NCBI GenBank assembly: GCA_023419535.1
Contig: JAEZXX010000062.1
Coordinates: 1-35,099 of the forward strand
Direction of reading: 5' to 3'
DNA from: Pseudomonadota bacterium
GTDB taxonomy: Bacteria > Pseudomonadota > Alphaproteobacteria > Rhizobiales > Rhizobiaceae
DNA: 35,099 nucleotides
Shown: in pieces, positions 24,245 through 32,158 of the stretch
How the letters are laid out: every line of letters begins with the position of its first letter
How positions within the stretch are numbered: the first letter of the stretch is position 1
Made by a program: the position numbers and the translations under genes
The notes under the pieces: model-generated
What the model was told of the DNA's origin: nothing
The model's input: only the letters and a program-made list of their open reading frames with translations
Databases searched by the model: none

Positions 24245-25695
24245 AAGAACGTCCTGGCCGCCGTGGCCGCCGCCGCGAAGAGCGGTCCTGCAAAGAAGAT
24301 GTAGGCCGGGAAGATGAACAGCGCGGAGGCGCCTAGGACGAGGCGCAGCTCGGTCGCCATCGGCTGGAAGCCGCTCGCGGGCTCGTCGAACCACATCACC
24401 TTCACGATGCGCAGATAGTAGAAGAGGCCGACCGCCGAGGTGACGACGCCGATGATGGCGAGCGGCACGAGACCGGCGCCGACGGCCGCGACGAAGACGT
24501 AGTACTTGCCCCAGAAGCCGAGCAGCGGCGGCAGGCCGGCGAGCGAGAGCATCAGCGCCGTCATGGCGAGCGCCATCACCGGGTTGGTGCGCGCCAGGCC
24601 CGACAGCTCGTAGATGTCCTCGACCGCGCCCTCCTTGCGGCGCATGGCGAGGATGACGGCGAAGGTGCCGAGCGTCATCGCCATGTAGGTCGCCATGTAG
24701 ATGAGGACGCCCGTGACGCCCGCCTCGTCGGCGGCCGCAAGGCCCACGAGCGCATAGCCCATGTGGCCGATCGAGGAATAGGCCATCAGCCGCTTGATGT
24801 TCGTCTGCCCGATGGCGGCGAAGGCGCCGAGGATCATCGAGGCGATCGAGATGAAGACGACGATCTGCTGCCAGTCGAGCGTGAGCGGTCCGAACCCGTC
24901 CACCGTGAAGCGGATGAGGAGTGCCATCGCGGCGACCTTCGGCGCACCGGCGAAGAAGGCGGTGACCGGGGTCGGCGCACCTTCGTAGACGTCCGGCGTC
25001 CACATGTGGAACGGCACGGCCGAGATCTTGAAGGCCAGACCCGCGATGACGAAGACGAGGCCGACGACGAGACCGAAGGACCGCCCCTCCTCCGCGAGAG
25101 CGAGCGCGATCGCCTGGAACTCGATCTGGCCGGTGAAGCCGTAGACGAGCGAGGCGCCGTAGAGGAGCATGCCCGAGGACAGCGCGCCGAGCACGAAGTA
25201 CTTCAGGCCCGCCTCGGTGGAGCGCACGTTGTCGCGGTTGATCGCGGCGATGACGTAGGCCGCCAGGGACTGGAGCTCGAGGCCCATGTAGAGCGCGATG
25301 AGGTCGCCCGCCGAGACCATCACCATCATGCCGATCGTCGCCAGCACGATCAGCACCGGGAACTCGAACCGGTCGAAGCGTTCGAGCTTGGCGAAGCCGA
25401 CCGTCATGAGGATCGCCGCCAGCGCACCGATGAGCACCAGCACCTTGGCGAAGCGCGCAAAGGGATCGAGGATGAAGGAGCCGCCGAAGGCGACGCCGTC
25501 GGGCGTCAAGAACAGGAGCCAGAATCCGGCGAAGGCGACGAGGCCGACCGTCAGGCCGGTCACGAGGCGGGCGCTCTTCTCGCCTGCGAAGGTGCCGACC
25601 ATGAGCAGGATCATGGCGCCGACGGCGAGCACGATCTCGGGCCCGACGATCGGCAGGCTCTGGGCGATGAAGTCGGAGAAGACGAGAGGATCCAC
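24241..25695 (-). CDS. nuoN: NADH-quinone oxidoreductase subunit N
   Basis: This 484-residue antiporter-like membrane subunit of complex I is one of three proton-pumping modules. About 14 helices are expected. Family features include the discontinuous-helix region LKYFVLGALSSGMLLYG, VPFHMWTPDVYEGAPTPVTAFFAGAPK with conserved Lys, and IKRLMAYSSIGHMGYALVG. The start is GTG (25695, VDPLVF read as Met) with AGGAC upstream. It is the last nuo gene in the cluster and its stop overlaps the birA start. Confidence 0.95.
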   Translation of the reverse strand: MDPLVFSDFIAQSLPIVGPEIVLAVGAMILLMVGTFAGEKSARLVTGLTVGLVAFAGFWLLFLTPDGVAFGGSFILDPFARFAKVLVLIGALAAILMTVGFAKLERFDRFEFPVLIVLATIGMMVMVSAGDLIALYMGLELQSLAAYVIAAINRDNVRSTEAGLKYFVLGALSSGMLLYGASLVYGFTGQIEFQAIALALAEEGRSFGLVVGLVFVIAGLAFKISAVPFHMWTPDVYEGAPTPVTAFFAGAPKVAAMALLIRFTVDGFGPLTLDWQQIVVFISIASMILGAFAAIGQTNIKRLMAYSSIGHMGYALVGLAAADEAGVTGVLIYMATYMAMTLGTFAVILAMRRKEGAVEDIYELSGLARTNPVMALAMTALMLSLAGLPPLLGFWGKYYVFVAAVGAGLVPLAIIGVVTSAVGLFYYLRIVKVMWFDEPASGFQPMATELRLVLGASALFIFPAYIFFAGPLFAAAATAARTFF

Positions 25696-25707
25696 GCGTC
25701 CTGTCCC

Positions 25708-27213
25708 TTATTGCGCCTCGGCCACCGCGGAGGCCGCCTCGAGCGCCGCCGTGTAGCCGGACAGGATGTTGTCGACCGACGCGGCGGTGACGTTGAAGAC
25801 CGGCATCGGGTAGACGCCGTAGAAGACGACCAGCACCGCCAGCGGATAGAGCAGCAGCTTCTCGCGCCGCGTCAGGTCGAGGATGCCCTTCAGGCTCTCC
25901 TTCTCCAGCGGCCCGAGGACGACGCGGCGATAGAGCCAGAGCGCGTAGGCCGCCGAGAGGATGACGCCGGTGGTGGCGATGATCGCGACCCAGGTGTTGA
26001 CCCGGAAGGCGCCGAGCAGCGTCATGAACTCCCCGACGAAGCCCGACGTGCCCGGCAGGCCGACATTGGCCATGGTGAAGAGCAGCATCATCGCCGCATA
26101 GGCGGGCATGCGGTGGACGAGGCCGCCATAGGCGGCGATGTCGCGGGTGTGCATCCGGTCGTAGACGACGCCGACGCACAGGAACAGCGCGCCCGAGATC
26201 AGCCCGTGGCTGAGCATCTGGAAGATCGCGCCCTGCAAGCCCTGCTCGTTGGCCGCGAAGATGCCCATCGTCACGAAGCCCATGTGGGCGACGGAGGAAT
26301 AGGCGATCAGCTTCTTGATGTCCTCCTGCATCAGCGCCACCAGCGAGGTGTAGACGATGGCGATGACGGAGAGGGCGAAGACGAGCGGCGCGAACTGGTC
26401 GGAGGCGAGCGGGAACATCGGCAGCGAGAAGCGGATGAAGCCATAGCCGCCGAGCTTCAGGAGGATGCCGGCCAGGATCACCGAGCCCGCCGTCGGCGCC
26501 TCGACGTGGGCGTCCGGAAGCCAGGTGTGGACCGGCCACATCGGCATCTTCACCGCGAAGGAGGCGAAGAAGGCGAGCCACAGCCAGGTCTGCATCGAGG
26601 CCGGGAAGTCGTAGGCCAAAAGTTCGGGGATCGAGGTCGTACCGGCGGTCCAGAACATCGCCATGATGGCGACGAGCATCAGCACCGAGCCGAGGAAGGT
26701 GTAGAGGAAGAACTTGTAGCTCGCGTAGACGCGCCGCTTGCCGCCCCAGACGCCGATGATCAGGAACATCGGGATCAGCGAGCCTTCGAAGAAGACGTAG
26801 AAGAGCACGATGTCGAGCGCGCAGAAGACGCCGATGACGAGCGTCTCGAGCACGAGGAACGCGATCATGTACTCCTTCGTGCGGGTCGTGATCGCCTCCT
26901 TGGAGGCAAGAATGCAGACCGGCAGGAGGAAGGTCGTCAGGATGACGAACAGCATCGAGATGCCGTCGACGCCCATGTGATAGGCGATGCCGCCCGGCAG
27001 CCACTCGACGTACTCGACCATCTGGAAGCCCGACTGCGAATTGTCGAAGCCGATCCAGATGCCGAGCGAGAGGACGAAGGTGAAGACGCTCGTCAGAAGC
27101 GCGACGTTGAAGACGTTCTTCCGCGCCAGCTCGTTGTCGTCCCGGATGAACAGGATGATCAGCGCGCCGACAAGCGGCAGGAAGGTGACGGTCGAAAGGA
27201 TCGGCCAGCCCAT
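25708..27213 (-). CDS. nuoM: NADH-quinone oxidoreductase subunit M
   Basis: This 501-residue antiporter-like subunit of complex I has about 14 helices. Family signatures include YVFFEGSLIPMFLIIGVWG (with the conserved helix-5 Glu), KMPMWPVHTWLPDAHVEAPTAGSVILAGILLKLGGYGFIRF, and EDIKKLIAYSSVAHMGFVTMG. All are positions tied to proton translocation. It starts 4 bases after the nuoL stop and lies 12 bases before the nuoN start. Length is normal. Confidence 0.96.
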   Translation of the reverse strand: MGWPILSTVTFLPLVGALIILFIRDDNELARKNVFNVALLTSVFTFVLSLGIWIGFDNSQSGFQMVEYVEWLPGGIAYHMGVDGISMLFVILTTFLLPVCILASKEAITTRTKEYMIAFLVLETLVIGVFCALDIVLFYVFFEGSLIPMFLIIGVWGGKRRVYASYKFFLYTFLGSVLMLVAIMAMFWTAGTTSIPELLAYDFPASMQTWLWLAFFASFAVKMPMWPVHTWLPDAHVEAPTAGSVILAGILLKLGGYGFIRFSLPMFPLASDQFAPLVFALSVIAIVYTSLVALMQEDIKKLIAYSSVAHMGFVTMGIFAANEQGLQGAIFQMLSHGLISGALFLCVGVVYDRMHTRDIAAYGGLVHRMPAYAAMMLLFTMANVGLPGTSGFVGEFMTLLGAFRVNTWVAIIATTGVILSAAYALWLYRRVVLGPLEKESLKGILDLTRREKLLLYPLAVLVVFYGVYPMPVFNVTAASVDNILSGYTAALEAASAVAEAQ

Positions 27214-27217
27214 GCGT

Positions 27218-29146
27218 TCAGCCTCCGAACATCATGAAGGTGACGAGGGCCGCGACGCCGATCAGCATCACGAAGGCGTAGTGGTAGAGATAGCCGGTCT
27301 GGAGAGCGACCACCTTCGACGCGGCGTCCGAGACGCGCGCCGAGATGCCGTCCGGCCCCAACCGGTCGATCACCTGCCCGTCGCCCTGCTTCCACAGGAA
27401 GCGGCCGAGGCGCTTCGACGGGCGCACGAACAGGAAGTCGTAGAGTTCGTCGAAGTACCACTTGTTGAGCAGGAACTTGTAGAGCCCCGGGTTGCGGGCG
27501 GCCATCGCCTGAGGCGCCGTGTTCGGGCGCCGGATGTAGAAATGGTAGGCCGCGAGGAAGCCGATCACCATCGCGATCGTCGGCGACCAGACCACCAACC
27601 CCGGCACCTCGTGATACTCGTGCAGGATATGGTTCTCCGGCCCGTAGAAGAGCGACGCGCCCCACCAGGCCTCCGGCTCGTAGCCCATGAAGAACGAGTA
27701 GAAGACGAAGCCGCCCAGAAGCGCGCCGACGCCGAGCAGATACAGCGGCACAAGCATGACGTTCGGGGACTCGTGCACGTGGTGCATGACCTCGTGGCTG
27801 GCCCGCGGCTTGCCGTGGAAGGTCATGAAGATCAGGCGCCAGGAGTAGAAGCTCGTCAGCGCGGCCGCCGTCACCAGCATGATGTAGCCGTACATGGCGA
27901 AGGCGTTGTGGCCGGCGAAGGCGCTCTCCACGATCACGTCCTTCGAATAGAAGCCCGCCGTGAAGGGGAAGCCGGTCAGCGCCAGCGTACCGATGACCAT
28001 CATCCAGTAGGTCTTCGGGATGTGCTTGCGCAGCCCGCCCATGTTGCGCATGTCCTGCTCGTCCGAGACGGCGTGGATCACCGAGCCGGCGCCGAGGAAC
28101 AGGAGCGCCTTGAAGAAGGCGTGCGTGAAGAGGTGGAAGATCGCCCCCGAATAGGCCCCGACGCCGAGCGCCACGAACATGTAGCCGAGCTGCGAGCAGG
28201 TCGAATAGGCGATGACGCGCTTGATGTCGTTCTGCACCAGGCCGACCGTGGCGGCGAAGAAGGCCGTCGTGGCGCCGACGACGACCACCACCGTCAGCGC
28301 GACGGGGGCGTATTCGAAGACGGGCGACAGACGCGCCACCATGAAGACGCCGGCGGTGACCATGGTCGCCGCGTGGATGAGGGCCGAGACCGGGGTCGGG
28401 CCTTCCATGGCGTCCGGCAGCCAGGTGTGCAGCAGGAACTGCGCGGACTTGCCCATGGCGCCCATGAAGAGCAGCAGGCAGGTCAGCGTCAGCGCGTTCC
28501 AGTCATAGCCGAGGAAGCGGAAGCTGGTGTTCACGAACTCGCCGGCGCGCGGGAAGATCGCGTCGAAGGTGACGGCGCCGAACAGGACGAAGATCAGGAA
28601 GATGCCGAGCAGGAAGCCGAAATCGCCGACGCGGTTGACCACGAAGGCCTTGATCGCCGCGGCGTTGGCCGAGGGCTTCTGGTACCAGAAGCCGATCAGC
28701 AGATAGGAGGCGAGACCGACGCCTTCCCAGCCGAAGAACATCTGGACGAGGTTGTCGGCCGTCACCAGCATCAGCATGGCGAAGGTGAAGAGCGACAGAT
28801 AGGCGAAGAAGCGCGGCCGGTGCGGATCCTCGTGCATGTAGCCGATCGAGTAGAGGTGCACGAGCGACGAGACGGTGTTGACGACGACCAGCATCACCGC
28901 GGTCAGCGTGTCGATCCGGAAGGCCCAGTCGGCCTGGAGCTGGCCCGAGGAGATCCAGTTCGCGACCTGGATGCGCGTGGTGCCGGAGCCGAAGCCGACC
29001 TGCGCCAGGGCGATCCAGGAGAGGACGGCGGAGACGAAGAGCAGCGAGGTCGTGACGATCTCGGAGCCGCGCGCGCCGATCAGCCGGCCGAGAAGGCCGG
29101 CGATCAGGAAGCCGATCAGGGGGAGGAAGACGATCGCGTGATACAT
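27218..29146 (-). CDS. nuoL: NADH-quinone oxidoreductase subunit L
   Basis: This 642-residue subunit is the most distal proton-pumping module of complex I. The antiporter core is visible in MFFGWEGVGLASYLLIGFWYQ, AQFLLHTWLPDAMEGPTPVSALIHAATMVTAGVFM and NDIKRVIAYSTCSQLGYMFVALG. The C-terminal part (from about 500) has the long lateral amphipathic helix (NKWYFDELYDFLFVRPSKRLGRFLW) that clamps NuoM and NuoN, and a final membrane helix. It lies 29 bases after nuoK. Confidence 0.96.
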   Translation of the reverse strand: MYHAIVFLPLIGFLIAGLLGRLIGARGSEIVTTSLLFVSAVLSWIALAQVGFGSGTTRIQVANWISSGQLQADWAFRIDTLTAVMLVVVNTVSSLVHLYSIGYMHEDPHRPRFFAYLSLFTFAMLMLVTADNLVQMFFGWEGVGLASYLLIGFWYQKPSANAAAIKAFVVNRVGDFGFLLGIFLIFVLFGAVTFDAIFPRAGEFVNTSFRFLGYDWNALTLTCLLLFMGAMGKSAQFLLHTWLPDAMEGPTPVSALIHAATMVTAGVFMVARLSPVFEYAPVALTVVVVVGATTAFFAATVGLVQNDIKRVIAYSTCSQLGYMFVALGVGAYSGAIFHLFTHAFFKALLFLGAGSVIHAVSDEQDMRNMGGLRKHIPKTYWMMVIGTLALTGFPFTAGFYSKDVIVESAFAGHNAFAMYGYIMLVTAAALTSFYSWRLIFMTFHGKPRASHEVMHHVHESPNVMLVPLYLLGVGALLGGFVFYSFFMGYEPEAWWGASLFYGPENHILHEYHEVPGLVVWSPTIAMVIGFLAAYHFYIRRPNTAPQAMAARNPGLYKFLLNKWYFDELYDFLFVRPSKRLGRFLWKQGDGQVIDRLGPDGISARVSDAASKVVALQTGYLYHYAFVMLIGVAALVTFMMFGG

Positions 29147-29175
29147 GGTCGTGAGGTCCAGGCGCTCGGGTGCGC

Positions 29176-29487
29176 TCAGCCTTTCATCATGTTGATGTCT
29201 TCCACCGCGATGGTGCCGCGGTTGCGGAAGTAGACGACGAGGATGGCGAGGCCGATCGCGGCCTCGGCCGCCGCCACCGTGAGCACGAGCAGCGCGAAGA
29301 CCTGGCCGACGATGTCGTTCAGGAAGCTCGAGAAGGCGACGAAGTTGATGTTGACCGAGAGCAGAATGAGCTCGATCGACATCAGGATGACGATGACGTT
29401 CTTGCGGTTGATGAAGATGCCGAGCACGCCGAGCGTGAACAGGATGGCGCTGACCGCGAGATAGTGGCCCAGTCCGATCATCATCAT
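29176..29487 (-). CDS. nuoK: NADH-quinone oxidoreductase subunit K
   Basis: This protein of 101-103 residues is a three-helix subunit of complex I. The buried glutamates of the proton path are visible in VILMSIELILLSVNIN and LTVAAAEAAIGLAILVVYFRNRG; it ends AVEDINMMKG as usual. Three consecutive ATG codons (29487, 29484, 29481) can start it. The first overlaps the nuoJ stop as ATGA and stands 5 bases after GAGGAG, so I chose it; family length would also fit the second or third. Confidence 0.93.
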   Translation of the reverse strand: MMMIGLGHYLAVSAILFTLGVLGIFINRKNVIVILMSIELILLSVNINFVAFSSFLNDIVGQVFALLVLTVAAAEAAIGLAILVVYFRNRGTIAVEDINMMKG

Positions 29488-30107
29488 GCCATCTCCTCGG
29501 GAACGCCGGCGCGCGAGGGCACCTGCTTGACCTCCATCGCCGCGTCCCTGGTGCGGGCGTTCTGGGTCGGGACGTGCTGGCGCTTGATGCCCTTCCGCTC
29601 GCGCAGCGTGAGCACGATGGCACCGATCATCGCGACGAGCAGCACGAGGCCGGCCGCCTGGAAGTAGTAGACATACTGCGTGTAGAGCACGCGGCCGAGC
29701 GCCTCGGTGTTCGAGATATTCGCGGGAATCGCCGCGACAGGCGCCTTGACCAGCTGCGGATCGATGACCCAGGTGCCGACGACCAGCAGCAGCTCTACCG
29801 CGAAGATGAAGCCGATCAGCGCGCCGATCGGCAGGTAGTTCAGGAAGCCCTGGCGGAACTCGGCGAAGTCGACGTCGAGCATCATCACCACGAAGAGGAA
29901 GAGCACCGCGACCGCGCCGACATAGACCACGACCAGCAGCATCGCGAGGAACTCGGCGCCGAGCAGCACGAAGAGCCCGGCCGCGTTGACGAAGGTCAGG
30001 ATCAGGAACAGCACCGAATGCACGGGATTGCGCGAGGTCACCACCATGAAGGCGGACGCCACGGTGATGCCTGCGAAGAGATAGAAGAAAGCCGCTGCGG
30101 CATTCAT
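29484..30107 (-). CDS. nuoJ: NADH-quinone oxidoreductase subunit J
   Basis: This 207-residue membrane subunit of complex I has five helices. Characteristic segments are VTSRNPVHSVLFLILTFVNAAGLFVLLGAEFLAMLLVVVYVGAVAVLFLFVVMML (family helices 2-3, with the conserved YVGAVAVLFLFVVM) and DFAEFRQGF. The tail (last ~45 residues) is hydrophilic and carries RKGIKRQ, as in other alphaproteobacteria. It is separated from nuoI by 251 bases holding a repeat element and a promoter, unlike the tight spacing elsewhere in the cluster. Confidence 0.95.
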   Translation of the reverse strand: MNAAAAFFYLFAGITVASAFMVVTSRNPVHSVLFLILTFVNAAGLFVLLGAEFLAMLLVVVYVGAVAVLFLFVVMMLDVDFAEFRQGFLNYLPIGALIGFIFAVELLLVVGTWVIDPQLVKAPVAAIPANISNTEALGRVLYTQYVYYFQAAGLVLLVAMIGAIVLTLRERKGIKRQHVPTQNARTRDAAMEVKQVPSRAGVPEEMA

Positions 30108-30194
30108 CTCGGCCAGCCCTTCCCGCCCCTTTTCGGCGCGGTCCTCGTTTGGTTCGTGCCCCGGGGCTCAAAAGGTCCGGGACAATTTGGAGCG

Positions 30195-30223
30195 TCTATA
30201 ATCAGGCCCGCCGGGCGGGACAA
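30195..30223 (-). promoter_or_regulatory. Internal promoter ahead of nuoJ
   Basis: On the minus strand TTGTCC (30218-30223) and TATAGA (30195-30200) are separated by 17 bases, a good sigma-70 arrangement. It lies about 90 bases before the nuoJ start and downstream of the palindromic element, so it could drive nuoJKLMN and the genes beyond independently of nuoF-I. Confidence 0.6.
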
Positions 30224-30255
30224 CCGCACGGCGGGTCTGGTCTCATTCGGAGGGC

Positions 30256-30347
30256 GTCATTCTCGGGCGGAGCGAAGCGCAGGCCCGGGAACCTCAGGAC
30301 CAGAGGGCTCTGGTCGAAGAGATGCTCGGGGCAAGCCCGAGCATGAC
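30256..30347. repeat. Palindromic intergenic repeat element between nuoI and nuoJ
   Basis: This 92-base element is bounded by GTCAT (30256-30260) and ATGAC (30343-30347) and contains three potential hairpins: CTCGGGC with GCCCGGG around AGCGAAGC, GACCAGAG/CTCTGGTC (30298-30315) and ATGCTCGGG/CCCGAGCAT (30322-30344). The GTCAT-CTCGGG...CCCGAGCATGAC pattern resembles palindromic elements scattered through rhizobial intergenic regions. It is non-coding, and other copies cannot be counted from this window. Confidence 0.7.
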
Positions 30348-30358
30348 GGCAACTGGTC

Positions 30359-30847
30359 TCACCGATAGGGCGCGTCCATCGCTATGTTGCGCGCGATCTC
30401 GCGTTCCCAGCGCGCGCCGTTCGCGAGCAGCTTGTCCTTGTCGTAGAACAGCTCCTCGCGGGTCTCGGTCGCGAACTCGAAATTCGGCCCCTCGACGATG
30501 GCATCGACCGGGCAGGCCTCCTGGCAGAAGCCGCAATAGATGCACTTCGTCATGTCGATGTCGTAGCGGGTGGTGCGGCGCGTGCCGTCGTTGCGGCGCG
30601 GGCCGGCCTCGATGGTGATGGCCTGCGCCGGGCAGATCGCCTCGCAGAGCTTGCACGCGATGCAGCGCTCCTCGCCGTTCGGATAGCGGCGCAGCGCGTG
30701 CTCGCCACGGAAGCGCGGCGAGAGCTGGCCCTTCTCGAACGGATAGTTCAGCGTCGCCTTCGGCTTGAAGAAGTAGCGCATCGACAGGCCGATTGCCCCG
30801 ACGAACTCCTTCAGCAGCAGGCCCCTTGCGGCTTGCGCGAGTGACAT
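30359..30847 (-). CDS. nuoI: NADH-quinone oxidoreductase subunit I
   Basis: This 162-residue peripheral subunit of complex I carries clusters N6a and N6b (8Fe ferredoxin fold). The two four-cysteine sets are C62, C65, C68 (with C112) and C102, C105, C108 (with C72), in CIACKLCEAICP and CIYCGFCQEACP. The N-terminal amphipathic part (LKEFVGAIGLSMRYFF) anchors it to the membrane arm. It is 19 bases downstream of a small extra gene that separates it from nuoH. Confidence 0.96.
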   Translation of the reverse strand: MSLAQAARGLLLKEFVGAIGLSMRYFFKPKATLNYPFEKGQLSPRFRGEHALRRYPNGEERCIACKLCEAICPAQAITIEAGPRRNDGTRRTTRYDIDMTKCIYCGFCQEACPVDAIVEGPNFEFATETREELFYDKDKLLANGARWEREIARNIAMDAPYR

Positions 30848-30866
30848 CGCCTTCGTCCTTCCATCC

Positions 30867-31103
30867 TCAGCCGAACAACGTCCGGCCGATCACGAAACCC
30901 AGGACCGGCATGAGGCCGATCGTCATCACAACCAGCACCGCCCGCAGGATGCGGATGCGGCGCTCGTAATCGTCCTTCTCGGCTGCGGTCTGCGAGCGAT
31001 CCGTGCGCCTCAGCGCCCCGATCACCACGGCCGACATCAGCCGGTATTCCAGCAGGCCCAGCGCGAAGCCGATCACGGCACCGAGCGGGCCCGCCAAACT
31101 CAT
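30867..31103 (-). CDS. Small two-helix membrane protein between nuoH and nuoI
   Basis: This 78-residue protein has two hydrophobic segments, about residues 5-30 (LGAVIGFALGLLEYRLMSAVVIGAL) and 52-77 (ILRAVLVVMTIGLMPVLGFVIGRTLFG), joined by a charged linker (RRTDRSQTAAEKDDYERR). Its ATG overlaps the nuoH stop (ATGA), and nuoI follows 19 bases later, so it is translated within the complex I operon. I do not recognise the family. An assembly or accessory role at the membrane arm is possible but only inferred from position; codon use matches its neighbours. Confidence 0.75.
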   Translation of the reverse strand: MSLAGPLGAVIGFALGLLEYRLMSAVVIGALRRTDRSQTAAEKDDYERRIRILRAVLVVMTIGLMPVLGFVIGRTLFG

Positions 31104-32152
31104 CCGCCGACCGGGCCCCAGCCCGTCAGCTGCAGCACCAGCGCCACGATGACGACGCAGGCGATCGAGAGCGGCAGGAAGACCTTCCAGCCCAGGCGCA
31201 TCAACTGGTCGTAGCGGTAGCGCGGCACGAAGGCCTTCACCAGCGCGAACATGAAGAACACCAGGCAGACCTTGAGCGCGAACCAGAACACGCCGGGCAG
31301 CCAGGTGAAGGGCGGCAACGCGACCGGAGGCGCCCAGCCGCCGAGGAACAGGATCGTCGTCAGCGAGCACATGGTCATGATCGCCACGTATTCGCCGAGC
31401 ATGAACAGCAGGTACGGGGTCGAGGAATACTCGACCATGAAGCCCGCCACGAGTTCCGATTCCGCCTCGGCCAGATCGAAGGGCGGCCGGTTCGTCTCGG
31501 CCAGCGCCGAGACGAAGAAGACGACAAACATCGGGAAGAGCGGCAGGAAGTACCAGTTCAGGAAGCTGAGCCACGGCACGCCGAGCGCATGGGCGAGGCC
31601 GCGATTCTGCTGCGCCTCGACGATCGCCGAGAGGTTCAGCGAGCCGACGCAGAGCAGCACGGTGATGATGACGACGCCGATCGAGACCTCGTAGGAGACC
31701 ATCTGCGCCGCCGAGCGCAGCGCACTCATGAACGGATATTTAGAGTTCGAGGCCCAGCCGGCCATGATGATGCCGTAGACGCCGAGCGAGGAAATCGCGA
31801 GGATGTAGAGGATGCCGACATTGATGTCGGCGATCGCCCAGCCTTCCGCCACCGGGATCACCGCCCAGGCGCCGAGCGCCAAGAGGCAGGAGATGAAGGG
31901 CGCCAGCAGGAAGATGCCCTTGTTGGCGCCGGACGGGATGATCGGCTCCTTGAACGCGAACTTCATCAGGTCCGCGAAGCTCTGGAACAGGCCCCAGGGC
32001 CCGACGACGTTCGGGCCGCGGCGCAGCTGCACAGCCGCCCAGACCTTGCGGTCGGCGAGCAGGATATAGGCAATGAAGACCAGCAGGCAGACCAGCAGCA
32101 GCAGGCTCTTGCCCAGGATGATCGCGATATCGAGGACGAGGTCCCAGTTCAT
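31100..32152 (-). CDS. nuoH: NADH-quinone oxidoreductase subunit H
   Basis: This 350-residue membrane subunit of complex I forms much of the quinone-binding cavity and the link to the peripheral arm. About eight helices are expected. Family signatures are ADRKVWAAVQLRRGPNVVGPWGLFQSFADLMKFAFKE near the N-terminus, GWASNSKYPFMSALRSAAQMVSYEVSIG, NRPPFDLAEAESELVAGFMVEYSS and the C-terminal RYRYDQLMRLGWKVFLP. It starts 6 bases after the nuoG stop, and its own stop overlaps the small membrane gene. Confidence 0.97.
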   Translation of the reverse strand: MNWDLVLDIAIILGKSLLLLVCLLVFIAYILLADRKVWAAVQLRRGPNVVGPWGLFQSFADLMKFAFKEPIIPSGANKGIFLLAPFISCLLALGAWAVIPVAEGWAIADINVGILYILAISSLGVYGIIMAGWASNSKYPFMSALRSAAQMVSYEVSIGVVIITVLLCVGSLNLSAIVEAQQNRGLAHALGVPWLSFLNWYFLPLFPMFVVFFVSALAETNRPPFDLAEAESELVAGFMVEYSSTPYLLFMLGEYVAIMTMCSLTTILFLGGWAPPVALPPFTWLPGVFWFALKVCLVFFMFALVKAFVPRYRYDQLMRLGWKVFLPLSIACVVIVALVLQLTGWGPVGG

Positions 32153-32158
32153 GGCCGC

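Noticed and set aside
23459..27004. A long open frame joining birA to upstream sequence through nuoN and nuoM
   Set aside because: Upstream of about 24244 it is an out-of-frame reading of nuoN and nuoM. Only the birA part is real.
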